Below are positions 26,211 to 34,803 of a stretch of 64,000 nt of DNA, piece after piece. Numbering within the stretch: the stretch's first letter is position 1; each line of letters opens with the position of its first letter. The notes under the pieces were generated by a model. That model saw nothing but the letters and a program-made list of their open reading frames with translations. It was not told the origin of the DNA and did not search any database. A program made the position numbers and the translations under genes. The stretch covers positions 62,001 to 126,000 of the forward strand of contig NZ_JSZO01000016.1 in assembly GCF_000801955.1 (NCBI RefSeq), written 5' to 3'. Source of the DNA: Ralstonia sp. A12 (GTDB taxonomy: Bacteria > Pseudomonadota > Gammaproteobacteria > Burkholderiales > Burkholderiaceae).

Positions 26211-27305
26211 TTGAGCGCGAATCCGCCTACCGCCTCCGCCCTGCCCGACGCACGCGCGCCCTCTCGCGACTATCAAGCACGCCATTTCGTGCCGATGATT
26301 CTCGCGCTGAGCAAATGCGGTGTGCTGGGTTATGCCTTTGCCATCGTGCTGGGCTGGGGGGCAGGCGTCATCCACACGCTTGCACCACTGCTGGCATTGC
26401 TCGCAGTGCTGACGGCCATCGTGGTGATTGCGCAGCGCCATCGCCATACCGGTTTGTGGGGGCCGCTGGCGCTTGCCCACCTGCTTGCAGAAGAGATCGC
26501 CATCATCGTCTTCGGCCATCAGGCAGGGCTCGAATGGGTGCTGCCCGCGTTCTACCTGATGCCGCTGGCAACCAGCCCTGCATGGCTCACCCGGCGAGAC
26601 TTCAGCATTGCCATGACGCTGTGCGCAGCCGGGCCGATCATCGCCGTGCTCATTGCCGATGCACCCACGGCCACCCTTCACCGTGCTTGGCTGGGGATCG
26701 CGCTGTACCTGCCGATCTGCATTGCCGCAGCTGCGGTCATCCACCGTTACCTGCTGCGTGCGATGGCGCGCCACTTTGCGGCTGAAATCAATCTGGCCGA
26801 TCGCGCCAACACCGACCACCTGACCGGCATGCTCGCGCGCCAGCGCTTCTTCGAGCTGGGCAGCTTTGCCGTGGAACGCGCGCAACACCATGCCGAACCA
26901 CTGTGCGCGCTGTACCTGGATGTCGACCACTTCAAGTCCATCAACGATGCATGGGGCCATGCCGCTGGCGATGAGGCGCTGGTCTCGTTGTCCGATGCGC
27001 TGGCCGATGTGCTGCGCCCGAACGATCTGTTCGGCCGGCTGGGTGGCGACGAGTTTGCCGTGCTGCTGCCCGGCTGTGGTTTGACCGACGCGTTGGCCGT
27101 GGTGGAACGCCTGAAAGCCGCCGTGGGCGCCAGCGCAACACCGGTCGGCCCGTTGACGATCAGCGTGGGCGCCGCGCCGCTGCGCCCGAAGCAGGACCTT
27201 GCCAAGCTGCTGGCCGATGCCGACATTGGGTTGATGGAAGCCAAGCGTCAAGGACGCAACCGCGTGTGCGTACCAGCCGACCTGCAAGCTGACCTGCCGC
27301 AGTGA
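26211..27305 (+). CDS. Membrane-bound diguanylate cyclase (GGDEF)
   Basis: A 364-residue protein with several N-terminal helices (about residues 30-185, probably six) and a C-terminal GGDEF domain (about 200-360). The catalytic motif is RLGGDEFAVL and the metal-site strand is LYLDVDHFKSINDAWGHAAGDEAL. There is no RxxD inhibitory site five residues before GGDEF (the sequence there is NDLFG). It should make cyclic-di-GMP from GTP at the inner membrane. The start is TTG 26211; an ATG 28 codons later is an alternative. It lies 1.2 kb from the Nfr polysaccharide locus, whose synthase carries MshEN c-di-GMP motifs, though on the opposite strand. Confidence 0.88.
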   Translation: MSANPPTASALPDARAPSRDYQARHFVPMILALSKCGVLGYAFAIVLGWGAGVIHTLAPLLALLAVLTAIVVIAQRHRHTGLWGPLALAHLLAEEIAIIVFGHQAGLEWVLPAFYLMPLATSPAWLTRRDFSIAMTLCAAGPIIAVLIADAPTATLHRAWLGIALYLPICIAAAAVIHRYLLRAMARHFAAEINLADRANTDHLTGMLARQRFFELGSFAVERAQHHAEPLCALYLDVDHFKSINDAWGHAAGDEALVSLSDALADVLRPNDLFGRLGGDEFAVLLPGCGLTDALAVVERLKAAVGASATPVGPLTISVGAAPLRPKQDLAKLLADADIGLMEAKRQGRNRVCVPADLQADLPQ

Positions 27306-27352
27306 TGCGGGCACATTTTGTGCGACGCCACATCCCGTGACTTTGCACGGAG

Positions 27353-28486
27353 ATGTCTATGGCCATGGAGTGGCTCAACGTCCATACCTTCCTGCGCATA
27401 CCGGCACGTGACTGGGCCGCCGCTGCGCTCACGGTAGTTGCCACGTATGTGGTGCTGGTGAGTGTGCTGCGCCTGATCGGCAACCGGTTGGAGGCCCGTG
27501 CGCGCCGCACCGGCTACCGGTTCGACACGCTGGCTGCGGCCGTGCTGCGCGATACGCACCCGCTGTTCATTGGGCTGGCGGCATTGCTGGCGGGCTCGTA
27601 CTTTATTGAGTTGCCCGCACGCGTGGCCAATAAGCTGGACCACATCTGGTTCGTCATCATCGGGTTCCAGATTGCGCTGTGGCTCAACCGGGGCGTGAAG
27701 CTGTGGGCACGTGACAAGCTGTCTGCGCAAACCCAGACGACACGCAACCCCGTCATCACATCGATGATGGCGTGGGTGCTGCGCTTTGCACTGTGGTCGA
27801 TGCTGCTGCTGGCCATCCTGGCCAATGTGGGCGTGAACGTCACCGCCTTCGTCGCCAGCCTGGGTGTGGGTGGTGTGGCCGTCGCGCTGGCGGTGCAGAA
27901 CATCCTGAGCGATCTGTTTGCCTCGCTTGCCATCGGGCTGGACAAGCCGTTCGAGATTGGCGACTTCATCGTCTTCGAATCGATTGCCGGCACGGTACAG
28001 CACGTGGGGCTCAAGACCACACGTATCCGCAGCCTCTCAGGTGAAGAGATCGTGACGTCCAACACTTCGCTGCTCAAGAGCACCATCCACAATTACAAAC
28101 GGATGCAGGAACGACGCATCGTGTTTGCCTTCGGGGTGACGTACGACGCGCGCGCCGCGCAGCTGCAAAAGATTCCGGACATCGTGCGCCACGCGGTGGA
28201 GACCGCTGGCGACACACGTTTTGATCGTGCGCACTTCAAGGAATTTGGCGAAAACGCGCTGAACTTCGAGGTGGTGTACTTCGTGACCAGCCCAGACTTC
28301 AACCTCTACATGGACATCCAGCAGCGCATCAACCTGGCGATCCTGGAAGAGTTGCAGAACCTCGGTGCGGCGTTCGCACTGCCCACGCGCACCATCCAAC
28401 TGGTACGGCGCCACGGTGAGCCTGTCGAGCCCGATGGAAAGCCTTCAAGCGGCCTGCAGTACCCGAACACGCGAGCTAGGGCCTAG
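27353..28486 (+). CDS. Mechanosensitive ion channel (MscS family)
   Basis: A 377-residue inner-membrane channel. Helices at about residues 18-40, 66-85, 97-115 and 140-160 precede the pore helix with the Gly/Ala-packed motif LGVGGVAVALAVQNILSDLFA, followed by the beta domain KPFEIGDFIVF and GTVQHVGLKTTRIRSL. These are MscS hallmarks; it releases solutes on hypo-osmotic shock. Three ATGs stand at the start (27353, 27359, 27365); GGAG lies eight bases before the second. It follows the GGDEF gene by 47 bp and overlaps the convergent glycosidase-like gene by 11 bp at its 3' end. Confidence 0.9.
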   Translation: MSMAMEWLNVHTFLRIPARDWAAAALTVVATYVVLVSVLRLIGNRLEARARRTGYRFDTLAAAVLRDTHPLFIGLAALLAGSYFIELPARVANKLDHIWFVIIGFQIALWLNRGVKLWARDKLSAQTQTTRNPVITSMMAWVLRFALWSMLLLAILANVGVNVTAFVASLGVGGVAVALAVQNILSDLFASLAIGLDKPFEIGDFIVFESIAGTVQHVGLKTTRIRSLSGEEIVTSNTSLLKSTIHNYKRMQERRIVFAFGVTYDARAAQLQKIPDIVRHAVETAGDTRFDRAHFKEFGENALNFEVVYFVTSPDFNLYMDIQQRINLAILEELQNLGAAFALPTRTIQLVRRHGEPVEPDGKPSSGLQYPNTRARA

Positions 28487-29372
28487 GCGCATCGGGCGGC
28501 CTGACAGGCATGGACTGGAAGGCGGCATCCATGCTGCGCCATAGCGGCCGCGTGCGCGGCACCATGTCCTGTCGGAAGTACCACCAGAAATAGCCGCCTA
28601 CAAATCGCGGATGCGCAATCGACAGGCCGTAGTACTGCGCGATCAACGCGCCCTTGCGTGCGGCAAGGCGTGTACCGACCTCACCAAAGCCGAGCACGGC
28701 ATGCGGAAACAGTTGCCCCAGGCGGTCGAACACTGCACTCCAGTCGGGTCGCGCGATCTTGCAGTCATCTTCGTAAAAGCTGATGAAGACGTAGTCCAGG
28801 CCGTTGCGCAGGTCCGGCGGCAAGTTGCGCTCGGCCCAGCCGAACATGGCGTGTGAGGGTTCTTCCGCGCAGCCCTCGTTGTAGTAGAGCGTGAGCGCCG
28901 TTCTGCCGCCGCGTTGCTTGATGACGGCATAGGCGGCCAGCGTCTTGTCGACCACGTCGCGCGTGCGGCCGGCCCATTCACCGTTGATCTCGTTGCCGAT
29001 TTCCCAGAGGTCGACGTTGCGGCCCAGCGTGTCGATATAGGTGGTGGCGCGCTCGCGCATCTGCAGCACGCTGTATTGCTTGAGCGTGGATGAATCGACC
29101 AGTTCACCCATCACGTAGGCCACGCGCCGGATGGCGGCCACGGGCGCGGCGTAGTCCGGCGCGTCCATCCCCTCATCAAAGACGATGCGCACGGTGGGCG
29201 TGCGCGACAGGTGCGTCAAGGCATCAACCACGGCAGGCACGTTGTCCACCGCATCGATCGTCACCCCATATAGCGGCACGGGGCCGGCAGGCATGGCGCC
29301 CACCTGCCCCGCGGCCTGGGTGGATGCGCCCGATACCAGCATGGCCGCCAGTATCAAGCCCATCCTCTGCAT
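28476..29372 (-). CDS. Secreted glycoside-hydrolase-like protein (clan GH-A fold)
   Basis: A 298-residue protein with a signal peptide (residues 1-20, cleavage after about ASTQA). The rest looks like a TIM barrel of clan A: VDLWEIGNEINGEW places Asn127-Glu128 at the expected acid/base position on strand 4, and AVLGFGEVG places Glu231 as the likely nucleophile on strand 7. I cannot name the GH family. It starts three bases after the stop of the DUF2334 gene, so it is the last gene of the Nfr-type polysaccharide operon. By analogy with PgaB- and PslG-type proteins it may cut the glycan in the periplasm, either for trimming or for release. Substrate not shown. Confidence 0.78.
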   Translation of the reverse strand: MQRMGLILAAMLVSGASTQAAGQVGAMPAGPVPLYGVTIDAVDNVPAVVDALTHLSRTPTVRIVFDEGMDAPDYAAPVAAIRRVAYVMGELVDSSTLKQYSVLQMRERATTYIDTLGRNVDLWEIGNEINGEWAGRTRDVVDKTLAAYAVIKQRGGRTALTLYYNEGCAEEPSHAMFGWAERNLPPDLRNGLDYVFISFYEDDCKIARPDWSAVFDRLGQLFPHAVLGFGEVGTRLAARKGALIAQYYGLSIAHPRFVGGYFWWYFRQDMVPRTRPLWRSMDAAFQSMPVRPPDAPRP

Positions 29373-29375
29373 GGC

Positions 29376-31103
29376 CTACTGCACCGTGCTGGCATCGGCC
29401 CAGGTAAACCCAAGCGCCGAAATGCCGGTGATGATCTGCTGAAAGTCCGTAAAGCCCGCGGTGCCAAGGTCGGGCTCAAGCCAGAATGGGTGGAAGAAGA
29501 ACGAGGCAAAGCCATCGCGCACGACCAGCGCGTAGTTGGCGTTGGTCAGGATGTCCGTCACGTTATAAGTCAGGCAGGACGACGGATCGATCGAGCAGAT
29601 GTTGTACTCCACGTTACCAAGGTTTTCCGGAATGACGCGCTGGTTGTAGTAGTCCTTCTGAATGATGTAGGGGAAGAACTGCCCTACCGAGAAATCATGG
29701 CCCGGCGTGGTGGCCGCCAGCGTCTGCGGGTTGTCGGACGTGTAGTACACCACGCGCTGATACGTGTTCTTGAAGTACTTCGGTACCGCCTTGATGGCCA
29801 ATGGCGACGACTGGTAATGCGGCGCCTCCCACGCAAACGGGGAGTAGCCATTGAGCTGCAGTTCCAGCAACCCCGCCGAAAGACGACCGGCCGCCCATTG
29901 CGTCGAGTCTTCATTCACCGGACGGTTCTGCGTGGCAAGCCAGAACTCATAGTCGTTGGCGCTGACCGCGTTGATCAGGTTCGGGATGTTGCTGTACTGG
30001 TGCGTGTAGCCGTGCATCAGGACATGTCCGCCGCGCGCCCTGGCGTAGTTCAACGCCTGCTTCAGGCCTGTTGCGTTGACCATGTGGATGGTCTGCGCCA
30101 CGCCGCCGTTGTAGACCCCGTTCGGATCGGTGTACACCGGAATGGTCGCGATCGAGAACGGAATCTTCTGCCCGTACATGTAGTCCGTCAGCGTCTTCAT
30201 GGACGCAACCGTGGTCGTCGCGTTCACGTCTTCCAAGCGAACCATTGCACGGTGCAGCGTGGGTGCATTGGTGCCGAGGATGTCATGCAGCATGTCGCAG
30301 ACCACCAGATAGCGGTCGCGCGGCCCGATGAACGAGAACGGCATGTCGGCGAAGTACCAGAAGTTGCCCGAGCGGATAACGTAAGGCACGGGTGGCTTCG
30401 TGGTCGGGCTGGCCGAATTGGAAATGGTCACCAGTGTGGTCGCCTTGGTGGCATCGGCCACCGCCGTCACACCGACATCCGGATCCGCCGCAATGGCACC
30501 AGTGGTGGCATTGAAAGCGTAGTACTTGGTCATCGTCTGACCCTTGTACGTGATCGTGTCGTAGAAGCCGGGGTTCGGTGCGCTGGCCGAGGGCGCCGCA
30601 TTCATGCCAGCGAGGGCGGAGAAGGTGATGCCGTAGCGTGAGGTGAACGGATACGCCGTGTTCCACGCGAGTTCCCACAGGTTGTACTTGAACCAGACCA
30701 CGGTCTTTTGCGTGGTGCTTACGTCCGACAGGAATGCCGCCGGAATGGGATTGGCGTAGTAGCTCCCCATGTAGAACGTGGCGGTGTACTGCTCGGTCAT
30801 GCCAGCCGTGTAGTTCTGCACGGGCAACATTGTGATGGTGGTATTGAAGTGCGCGAGCAGGTTGTACAGCATGATCGCGTACGCCTTGCCCAGATTGGTG
30901 TACTGGTCATTAGGGGGCGCGTCGTACAACACCAGGATGGGGGCTGGGGGGGTCTGCGCCGATGCCGAGCCGCCGACCGTCACGCAGATGGGCCCGAGCC
31001 CGATCGTGCAGGTGGCTGCATGCGCAGGCCCGGTCAGCGAGACGCCAAGCAGGCTTCCCGCAAACACCAGTGCGCAGAGAAACTTACGAAACATTGATTT
31101 CAT
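29376..31103 (-). CDS. DUF2334 protein, NodB-like polysaccharide deacetylase family, secreted
   Basis: A 575-residue protein with a signal peptide (residues 1-30, AHAA). The first half (about 50-265) has a Rossmann-like layout opening with ILVLYDAPP. The second half is the DUF2334 domain: RLEDVN at 289-294 (catalytic and metal Asp), HGYTH at 364-368 (two metal His) and WEAPHY at 425-430. These are the NodB-type deacetylase motifs in order. It could remove acetyl groups from a nascent polysaccharide, as IcaB/PgaB do for PNAG. The start at 31103 has GGAG seven bases upstream; an ATG at 31121 overlaps the previous stop as ATGA and may also be used. Part of the Nfr operon. Confidence 0.82.
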   Translation of the reverse strand: MKSMFRKFLCALVFAGSLLGVSLTGPAHAATCTIGLGPICVTVGGSASAQTPPAPILVLYDAPPNDQYTNLGKAYAIMLYNLLAHFNTTITMLPVQNYTAGMTEQYTATFYMGSYYANPIPAAFLSDVSTTQKTVVWFKYNLWELAWNTAYPFTSRYGITFSALAGMNAAPSASAPNPGFYDTITYKGQTMTKYYAFNATTGAIAADPDVGVTAVADATKATTLVTISNSASPTTKPPVPYVIRSGNFWYFADMPFSFIGPRDRYLVVCDMLHDILGTNAPTLHRAMVRLEDVNATTTVASMKTLTDYMYGQKIPFSIATIPVYTDPNGVYNGGVAQTIHMVNATGLKQALNYARARGGHVLMHGYTHQYSNIPNLINAVSANDYEFWLATQNRPVNEDSTQWAAGRLSAGLLELQLNGYSPFAWEAPHYQSSPLAIKAVPKYFKNTYQRVVYYTSDNPQTLAATTPGHDFSVGQFFPYIIQKDYYNQRVIPENLGNVEYNICSIDPSSCLTYNVTDILTNANYALVVRDGFASFFFHPFWLEPDLGTAGFTDFQQIITGISALGFTWADASTVQ

Positions 31104-31117
31104 GATGGCTCTCCGAC

Positions 31118-31570
31118 TCATGGGCGATACACCGAGCCGTCCGCTTGGCGGTAGAGCCCGAGGTTGAAGGTGGGACCACGGTCGTGGCCACGTTCCGTAC
31201 CGGTTGGCTCGTTCTCTGGCATACCGGGACGGATTTCGGTAATGCCTGGCGGGCGCGGCGGGGGGACGACCTGCCCGTTTTCATCCATCACGCCGTAACC
31301 GTAGGCGCGCCCGCCGCCGGTCACTGGCTTGTGTGTCGCCACGGCCACGACAGCCTGCTGCGCGGGCTGCCCCACCATGACGGTCCCTTCCGAAGAGGCT
31401 GGCGCAGGCTTCTTCTTGTCTGCGTCCGCGCCGGGATTGCGCTGGTCTGTGCCGCCGACAACCACAGCGGGAACCCCCGCATTGCCGGCCCATGGTGGTG
31501 CGAGCACCAGCCATCCCGCGATCAGGGCGGAGGCCAGTAAGATGCTTCCCCCGATTCGTTTCGCTTTCAT
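31118..31570 (-). CDS. Small exported or membrane-anchored protein of unknown function in the Nfr operon
   Basis: A 150-residue protein with one N-terminal hydrophobic segment (about residues 7-28), then a low-complexity Pro/Gly/Ala-rich periplasmic part. There is no lipobox Cys. The C-terminal PTFNLGLYRQADGSVYRP looks like a short ordered piece. It is tightly packed: 9 bp after the epimerase stop and a 4-bp overlap with the DUF2334 gene. It may be an adaptor between the inner-membrane synthase and the outer-membrane exporter, a guess from its position and topology. Not recognised as a known family. Confidence 0.72.
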   Translation of the reverse strand: MKAKRIGGSILLASALIAGWLVLAPPWAGNAGVPAVVVGGTDQRNPGADADKKKPAPASSEGTVMVGQPAQQAVVAVATHKPVTGGGRAYGYGVMDENGQVVPPPRPPGITEIRPGMPENEPTGTERGHDRGPTFNLGLYRQADGSVYRP

Positions 31571-31579
31571 CCAAGCCTC

Positions 31580-32839
31580 CTAGCCGTTCAGGCGTTGCAC
31601 GGACGCGGCCCCAAGCGCCGTGGCGCGTGCCGCTTCCAGATTGATGATCTCGGCCTCGGGGGCCGGCTTGCGAATGAGTTGCGGGCCACGTGCCGCCACT
31701 TGTGCAGGCGCGTTGAAGGCCGCCTTCAATGCATCGACGATGCGGCGGCATGCCTGGCCGTCGCCATACGGGTTGTGGGCCTGCGCCATGCGCTGGTATT
31801 CGTTGGCGTCCTGCAGAAGCATTTCGGCTTCATCCACGATGCGCTGCGTATCGGTGCCGACCAGGCGTGCCGTGCCTGAAGCGACGGCCTCGGGGCGCTC
31901 GGTGGTGTCACGCGTGACCAGCACCGGTTTGCCGAGCGCAGGCGCCTCTTCCTGAATGCCACCGGAATCGGTGATGATCAGGTAGGCGCGGTCCATCAGG
32001 TAGACGAAGGGCAGGTAGTCTTGCGGCGCGATCAGGTGAACGTTGTCGTGGCCCGCCAGGATGGCGTTGACCGGCTGCTGCACGTTGGGGTTCAAGTGCA
32101 CCGGATAGACGATCTGCACATCCGGATGGCGCGCCGCCAGCAGACGCAGCGCCACGCAGAAGTTCTCGAACGGCTCACCAAAGTTCTCACGCCGGTGGCC
32201 CGTCACCAGAATCATCCGCCGCCCGGTTTCCAGAAACGGATAGCGCGCGGCAATGTCCGCCGACAGCGCGGCATCGGCATCCAGCCGCCATTTCACAGAC
32301 AGCAGCGCATCGATGACGGTGTTACCAGTGAGCGTGACCTGGCTCGGGTCGATGCCTTCATCCAGCAGGTTCTGCCGCGATTCTGCCGTCGGTGCGAAGT
32401 GCCACGTGGTGACGGAATCGGTCACGCGGCGGTTGAGTTCTTCCGGCCAGGGGGACCAGATGTTGCCCGTGCGCAGCCCCGCCTCGACGTGCCCCACGGG
32501 AATACGCCGGTAGAACGCGGCCAAGCTGGCAGCCAGTGTGGTGGTGGTGTCGCCGTGCACCAGCACAGCGTCGGGTTGGAAGGCGTCCAGCACGCCATCG
32601 ATGCCGCCCAGCACGCTGGAGGTGATGCCTGACAACGTCTGCCCAGGCTGCATCAGGTTCAGGTCAAATTCCGGCACGATGCCGAATAGTTGAAGGACCT
32701 GGTCGAGCATCTGCCGGTGCTGCGCGCTCACACATACCGCTGAGGTGAAGCCTGCCTCGGCTTGCAATGCCTTTACCAGCGGCGCCATCTTGATGGCCTC
32801 CGGGCGCGTGCCGAACACTGTCAAAATCTTCCCGGTCAT
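31580..32839 (-). CDS. wecB: UDP-N-acetylglucosamine 2-epimerase (non-hydrolysing)
   Basis: A 419-residue cytoplasmic enzyme interconverting UDP-GlcNAc and UDP-ManNAc. Motifs are [12 protein letters not shown] at the N-terminus, [19 protein letters not shown] with the catalytic acid, [12 protein letters not shown] and [16 protein letters not shown]. It is about 40 residues longer than E. coli WecB because of an unmatched C-terminal tail. The start at 32839 has GGGGAG seven bases upstream; the open frame continues upstream without likeness. It lies 227 bp after nfrA on the same strand. A dedicated copy beside nfrAB fits the known need of the E. coli NfrAB pathway for ManNAc precursors. Confidence 0.92.
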   Translation of the reverse strand: MTGKILTVFGTRPEAIKMAPLVKALQAEAGFTSAVCVSAQHRQMLDQVLQLFGIVPEFDLNLMQPGQTLSGITSSVLGGIDGVLDAFQPDAVLVHGDTTTTLAASLAAFYRRIPVGHVEAGLRTGNIWSPWPEELNRRVTDSVTTWHFAPTAESRQNLLDEGIDPSQVTLTGNTVIDALLSVKWRLDADAALSADIAARYPFLETGRRMILVTGHRRENFGEPFENFCVALRLLAARHPDVQIVYPVHLNPNVQQPVNAILAGHDNVHLIAPQDYLPFVYLMDRAYLIITDSGGIQEEAPALGKPVLVTRDTTERPEAVASGTARLVGTDTQRIVDEAEMLLQDANEYQRMAQAHNPYGDGQACRRIVDALKAAFNAPAQVAARGPQLIRKPAPEAEIINLEAARATALGAASVQRLNG

Positions 32840-33066
32840 CTTGCTCTCCCCATGTCGTCTGCATCGGCTGGCTGCTCCAAAGCGCGACGACGAACGCGTC
32901 GCTTCTGATGCCGGCGCAGACTTCACTACAGAGCGAAGGCCGTGCCATGCGTCATGCCTGGTCCTGCCGTGGCGCTGCGACGCCATCGCGCGCGCACCGA
33001 TGCGAATCCTCCTCGTTACCCGTATCCCTCGTTGATCAAAAACGTTTCATCCGTGACACGTTGGTC

Positions 33067-34803
33067 CTAGAACCACAGGATGGCGCGTGCCACTACGCCC
33101 TTCGCTCGATCGGCGTGGGTCAGCGGCAAGCGGTACTGCACAGTCAGGTCAAGCCAACTGGCCGGGGCGCTGTACTGCGTCTCCCGAAACCAGTAACGAA
33201 AGTTGATGCCTGGGCCGACACCCAGCGCGAGTTGCTGGCCAATCGCCTTGTTGTCGTGATCGCCAGCCAGCACCACGTGCGGATACACCGTCAGGTGATC
33301 GCTGATGGAGTTGAGCATCCAGGTGTGTCCGTAGCGCATTTCTGTGCTGAGGATCATGCGGCCTTGGTTGAGGAAGTACGCACCCTCGCCATACACCTGC
33401 CAGGTTTGCCAGCGCGGCTTGGTGACCTGAAGGTCAAGGCCCTGGTCGGTGGAAAAACCGATGCGCAGCAGCGTGTCGTTGGTGGTCTGCTGGCCGATGC
33501 GGAACAGACGCTCGGCGGTGAACACCAGATTGAGGTCCTTGATCGGCTTGTAGCGCGCGCCCACCGAACCCTGCGCAGTTGGCAGGCCGGTGGCACCGTT
33601 GCGGTCGTACACGCTGTCGTAGCCGCGCACGAAGAGCTGGAAGATGCTGCCGTCGCGATAGCCAATGCCCGGCGGCTGCCAGTACACCTCCGCACCACCC
33701 TGCGCCGCGCTGACGGTGTTGGGCAAACCGAATGCTGATGTCTGATACGCGCCCGAGAGCACCATGCCGAACGTGCGCTGCATCTGCTCGACTTCACGCC
33801 GGTAGCCAAAGCGGCGGTCTGCGGGAAGGCTGTCATTTCCGTTGCTACCGCCATCGCTCTTGGCGTCGGCATCTGCGTGGTCCAGGCTCTGGCGGAACAG
33901 CGAGATGGCGGTCGGGTTGTCACCCAGGCGCTTGGCGGCGTAGGCCGCATCGGCGTAGTGCATCCACGTACCCTGCCCGTTGGCAAACCCGCGCTGGAAG
34001 GCTGCCAGCGCCGCGCGGTCGTCGCGTGCGCGCAGGTGGCTATAGGCTTCGTTCAGTTCGCGCTGGCCGATCACACGCGGGTCATCAGGTGAGGTGGCCT
34101 CACCCTGTGCCTGGGGTGTCATCGCCTCGGCAAGTAGCGCCTTGGCGTACCGCTTTTGCGCCGGATCGGTGGCGTGTTCTTCTGCCAGCGTGGCAGCCTG
34201 CGTGGCGCCATCGCGGTCCCCCAGCTGCAGGCGTGATTGCGCGAGGCGCAGTTGCACATCGGCATCCGGCTGCCCCTGCAGGGTACTGAGCGCATCCAGC
34301 GCCGCCTGCGGATGCTTGGCGGAATACGCGCTGTCCGACCATGCCAGATGCAGGTTGCGCTGTTCCTGCACGGTCCAATCGGTGCCTTGCACCGCGTGCG
34401 CAAAGTCCTGCTCGGCCGTGGCCGGGTCGCTCGCCCTCTGCGCCAGGAACCCGTGCTGCGCATACACGCGCGGTTCATTGGGGTACTTCTGCACCAGCGC
34501 ATCCGCCTGCGCGCGTGCTGCATCCAGCTGGCCCTTGCGCGTCAGCACGTCGAGCAGCAGCAGGTTCAGTTGCAGGCTGTCGGGCTGCACAGCCAATGCG
34601 GCGCGCGTGGCGGCCTCGGCATCATCGAGCTTGTTGGCATCGATGGCCCGGTAGGCCCGGTCTGCCCGGAAGTACGCGTCGGGCTGCAACGGCTGCGCAG
34701 CCTGTTCTGCAATCGACACGCCATGACATAGCGCCCACACCGCGGCGGCAATCGGCCACCGCAAATGGCGCAAGGTAAAACGACTAGCTCTCTCGGTTTT
34801 CAT
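33067..34803 (-). CDS. nfrA: NfrA-like outer-membrane polysaccharide export protein (TPR + barrel)
   Basis: A 578-residue protein. A signal peptide (about 1-32, ending GVSIA) leads into tetratricopeptide-like helices to about residue 330 (for example NKLDDAEAATRAALAVQPDS and YPNEPRVYAQHGFLA), then a C-terminal beta-barrel with alternating aromatic strands ending in the classic terminal Phe (VARAILWF). This layout matches phage-N4 receptor NfrA and the PgaA/BcsC export porins. It is shorter than E. coli NfrA (about 990 residues), mostly in the TPR part. Its ATG overlaps the nfrB stop as ATGA. The TPR domain would guide the glycan from the synthase to the outer membrane. Confidence 0.85.
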   Translation of the reverse strand: MKTERASRFTLRHLRWPIAAAVWALCHGVSIAEQAAQPLQPDAYFRADRAYRAIDANKLDDAEAATRAALAVQPDSLQLNLLLLDVLTRKGQLDAARAQADALVQKYPNEPRVYAQHGFLAQRASDPATAEQDFAHAVQGTDWTVQEQRNLHLAWSDSAYSAKHPQAALDALSTLQGQPDADVQLRLAQSRLQLGDRDGATQAATLAEEHATDPAQKRYAKALLAEAMTPQAQGEATSPDDPRVIGQRELNEAYSHLRARDDRAALAAFQRGFANGQGTWMHYADAAYAAKRLGDNPTAISLFRQSLDHADADAKSDGGSNGNDSLPADRRFGYRREVEQMQRTFGMVLSGAYQTSAFGLPNTVSAAQGGAEVYWQPPGIGYRDGSIFQLFVRGYDSVYDRNGATGLPTAQGSVGARYKPIKDLNLVFTAERLFRIGQQTTNDTLLRIGFSTDQGLDLQVTKPRWQTWQVYGEGAYFLNQGRMILSTEMRYGHTWMLNSISDHLTVYPHVVLAGDHDNKAIGQQLALGVGPGINFRYWFRETQYSAPASWLDLTVQYRLPLTHADRAKGVVARAILWF

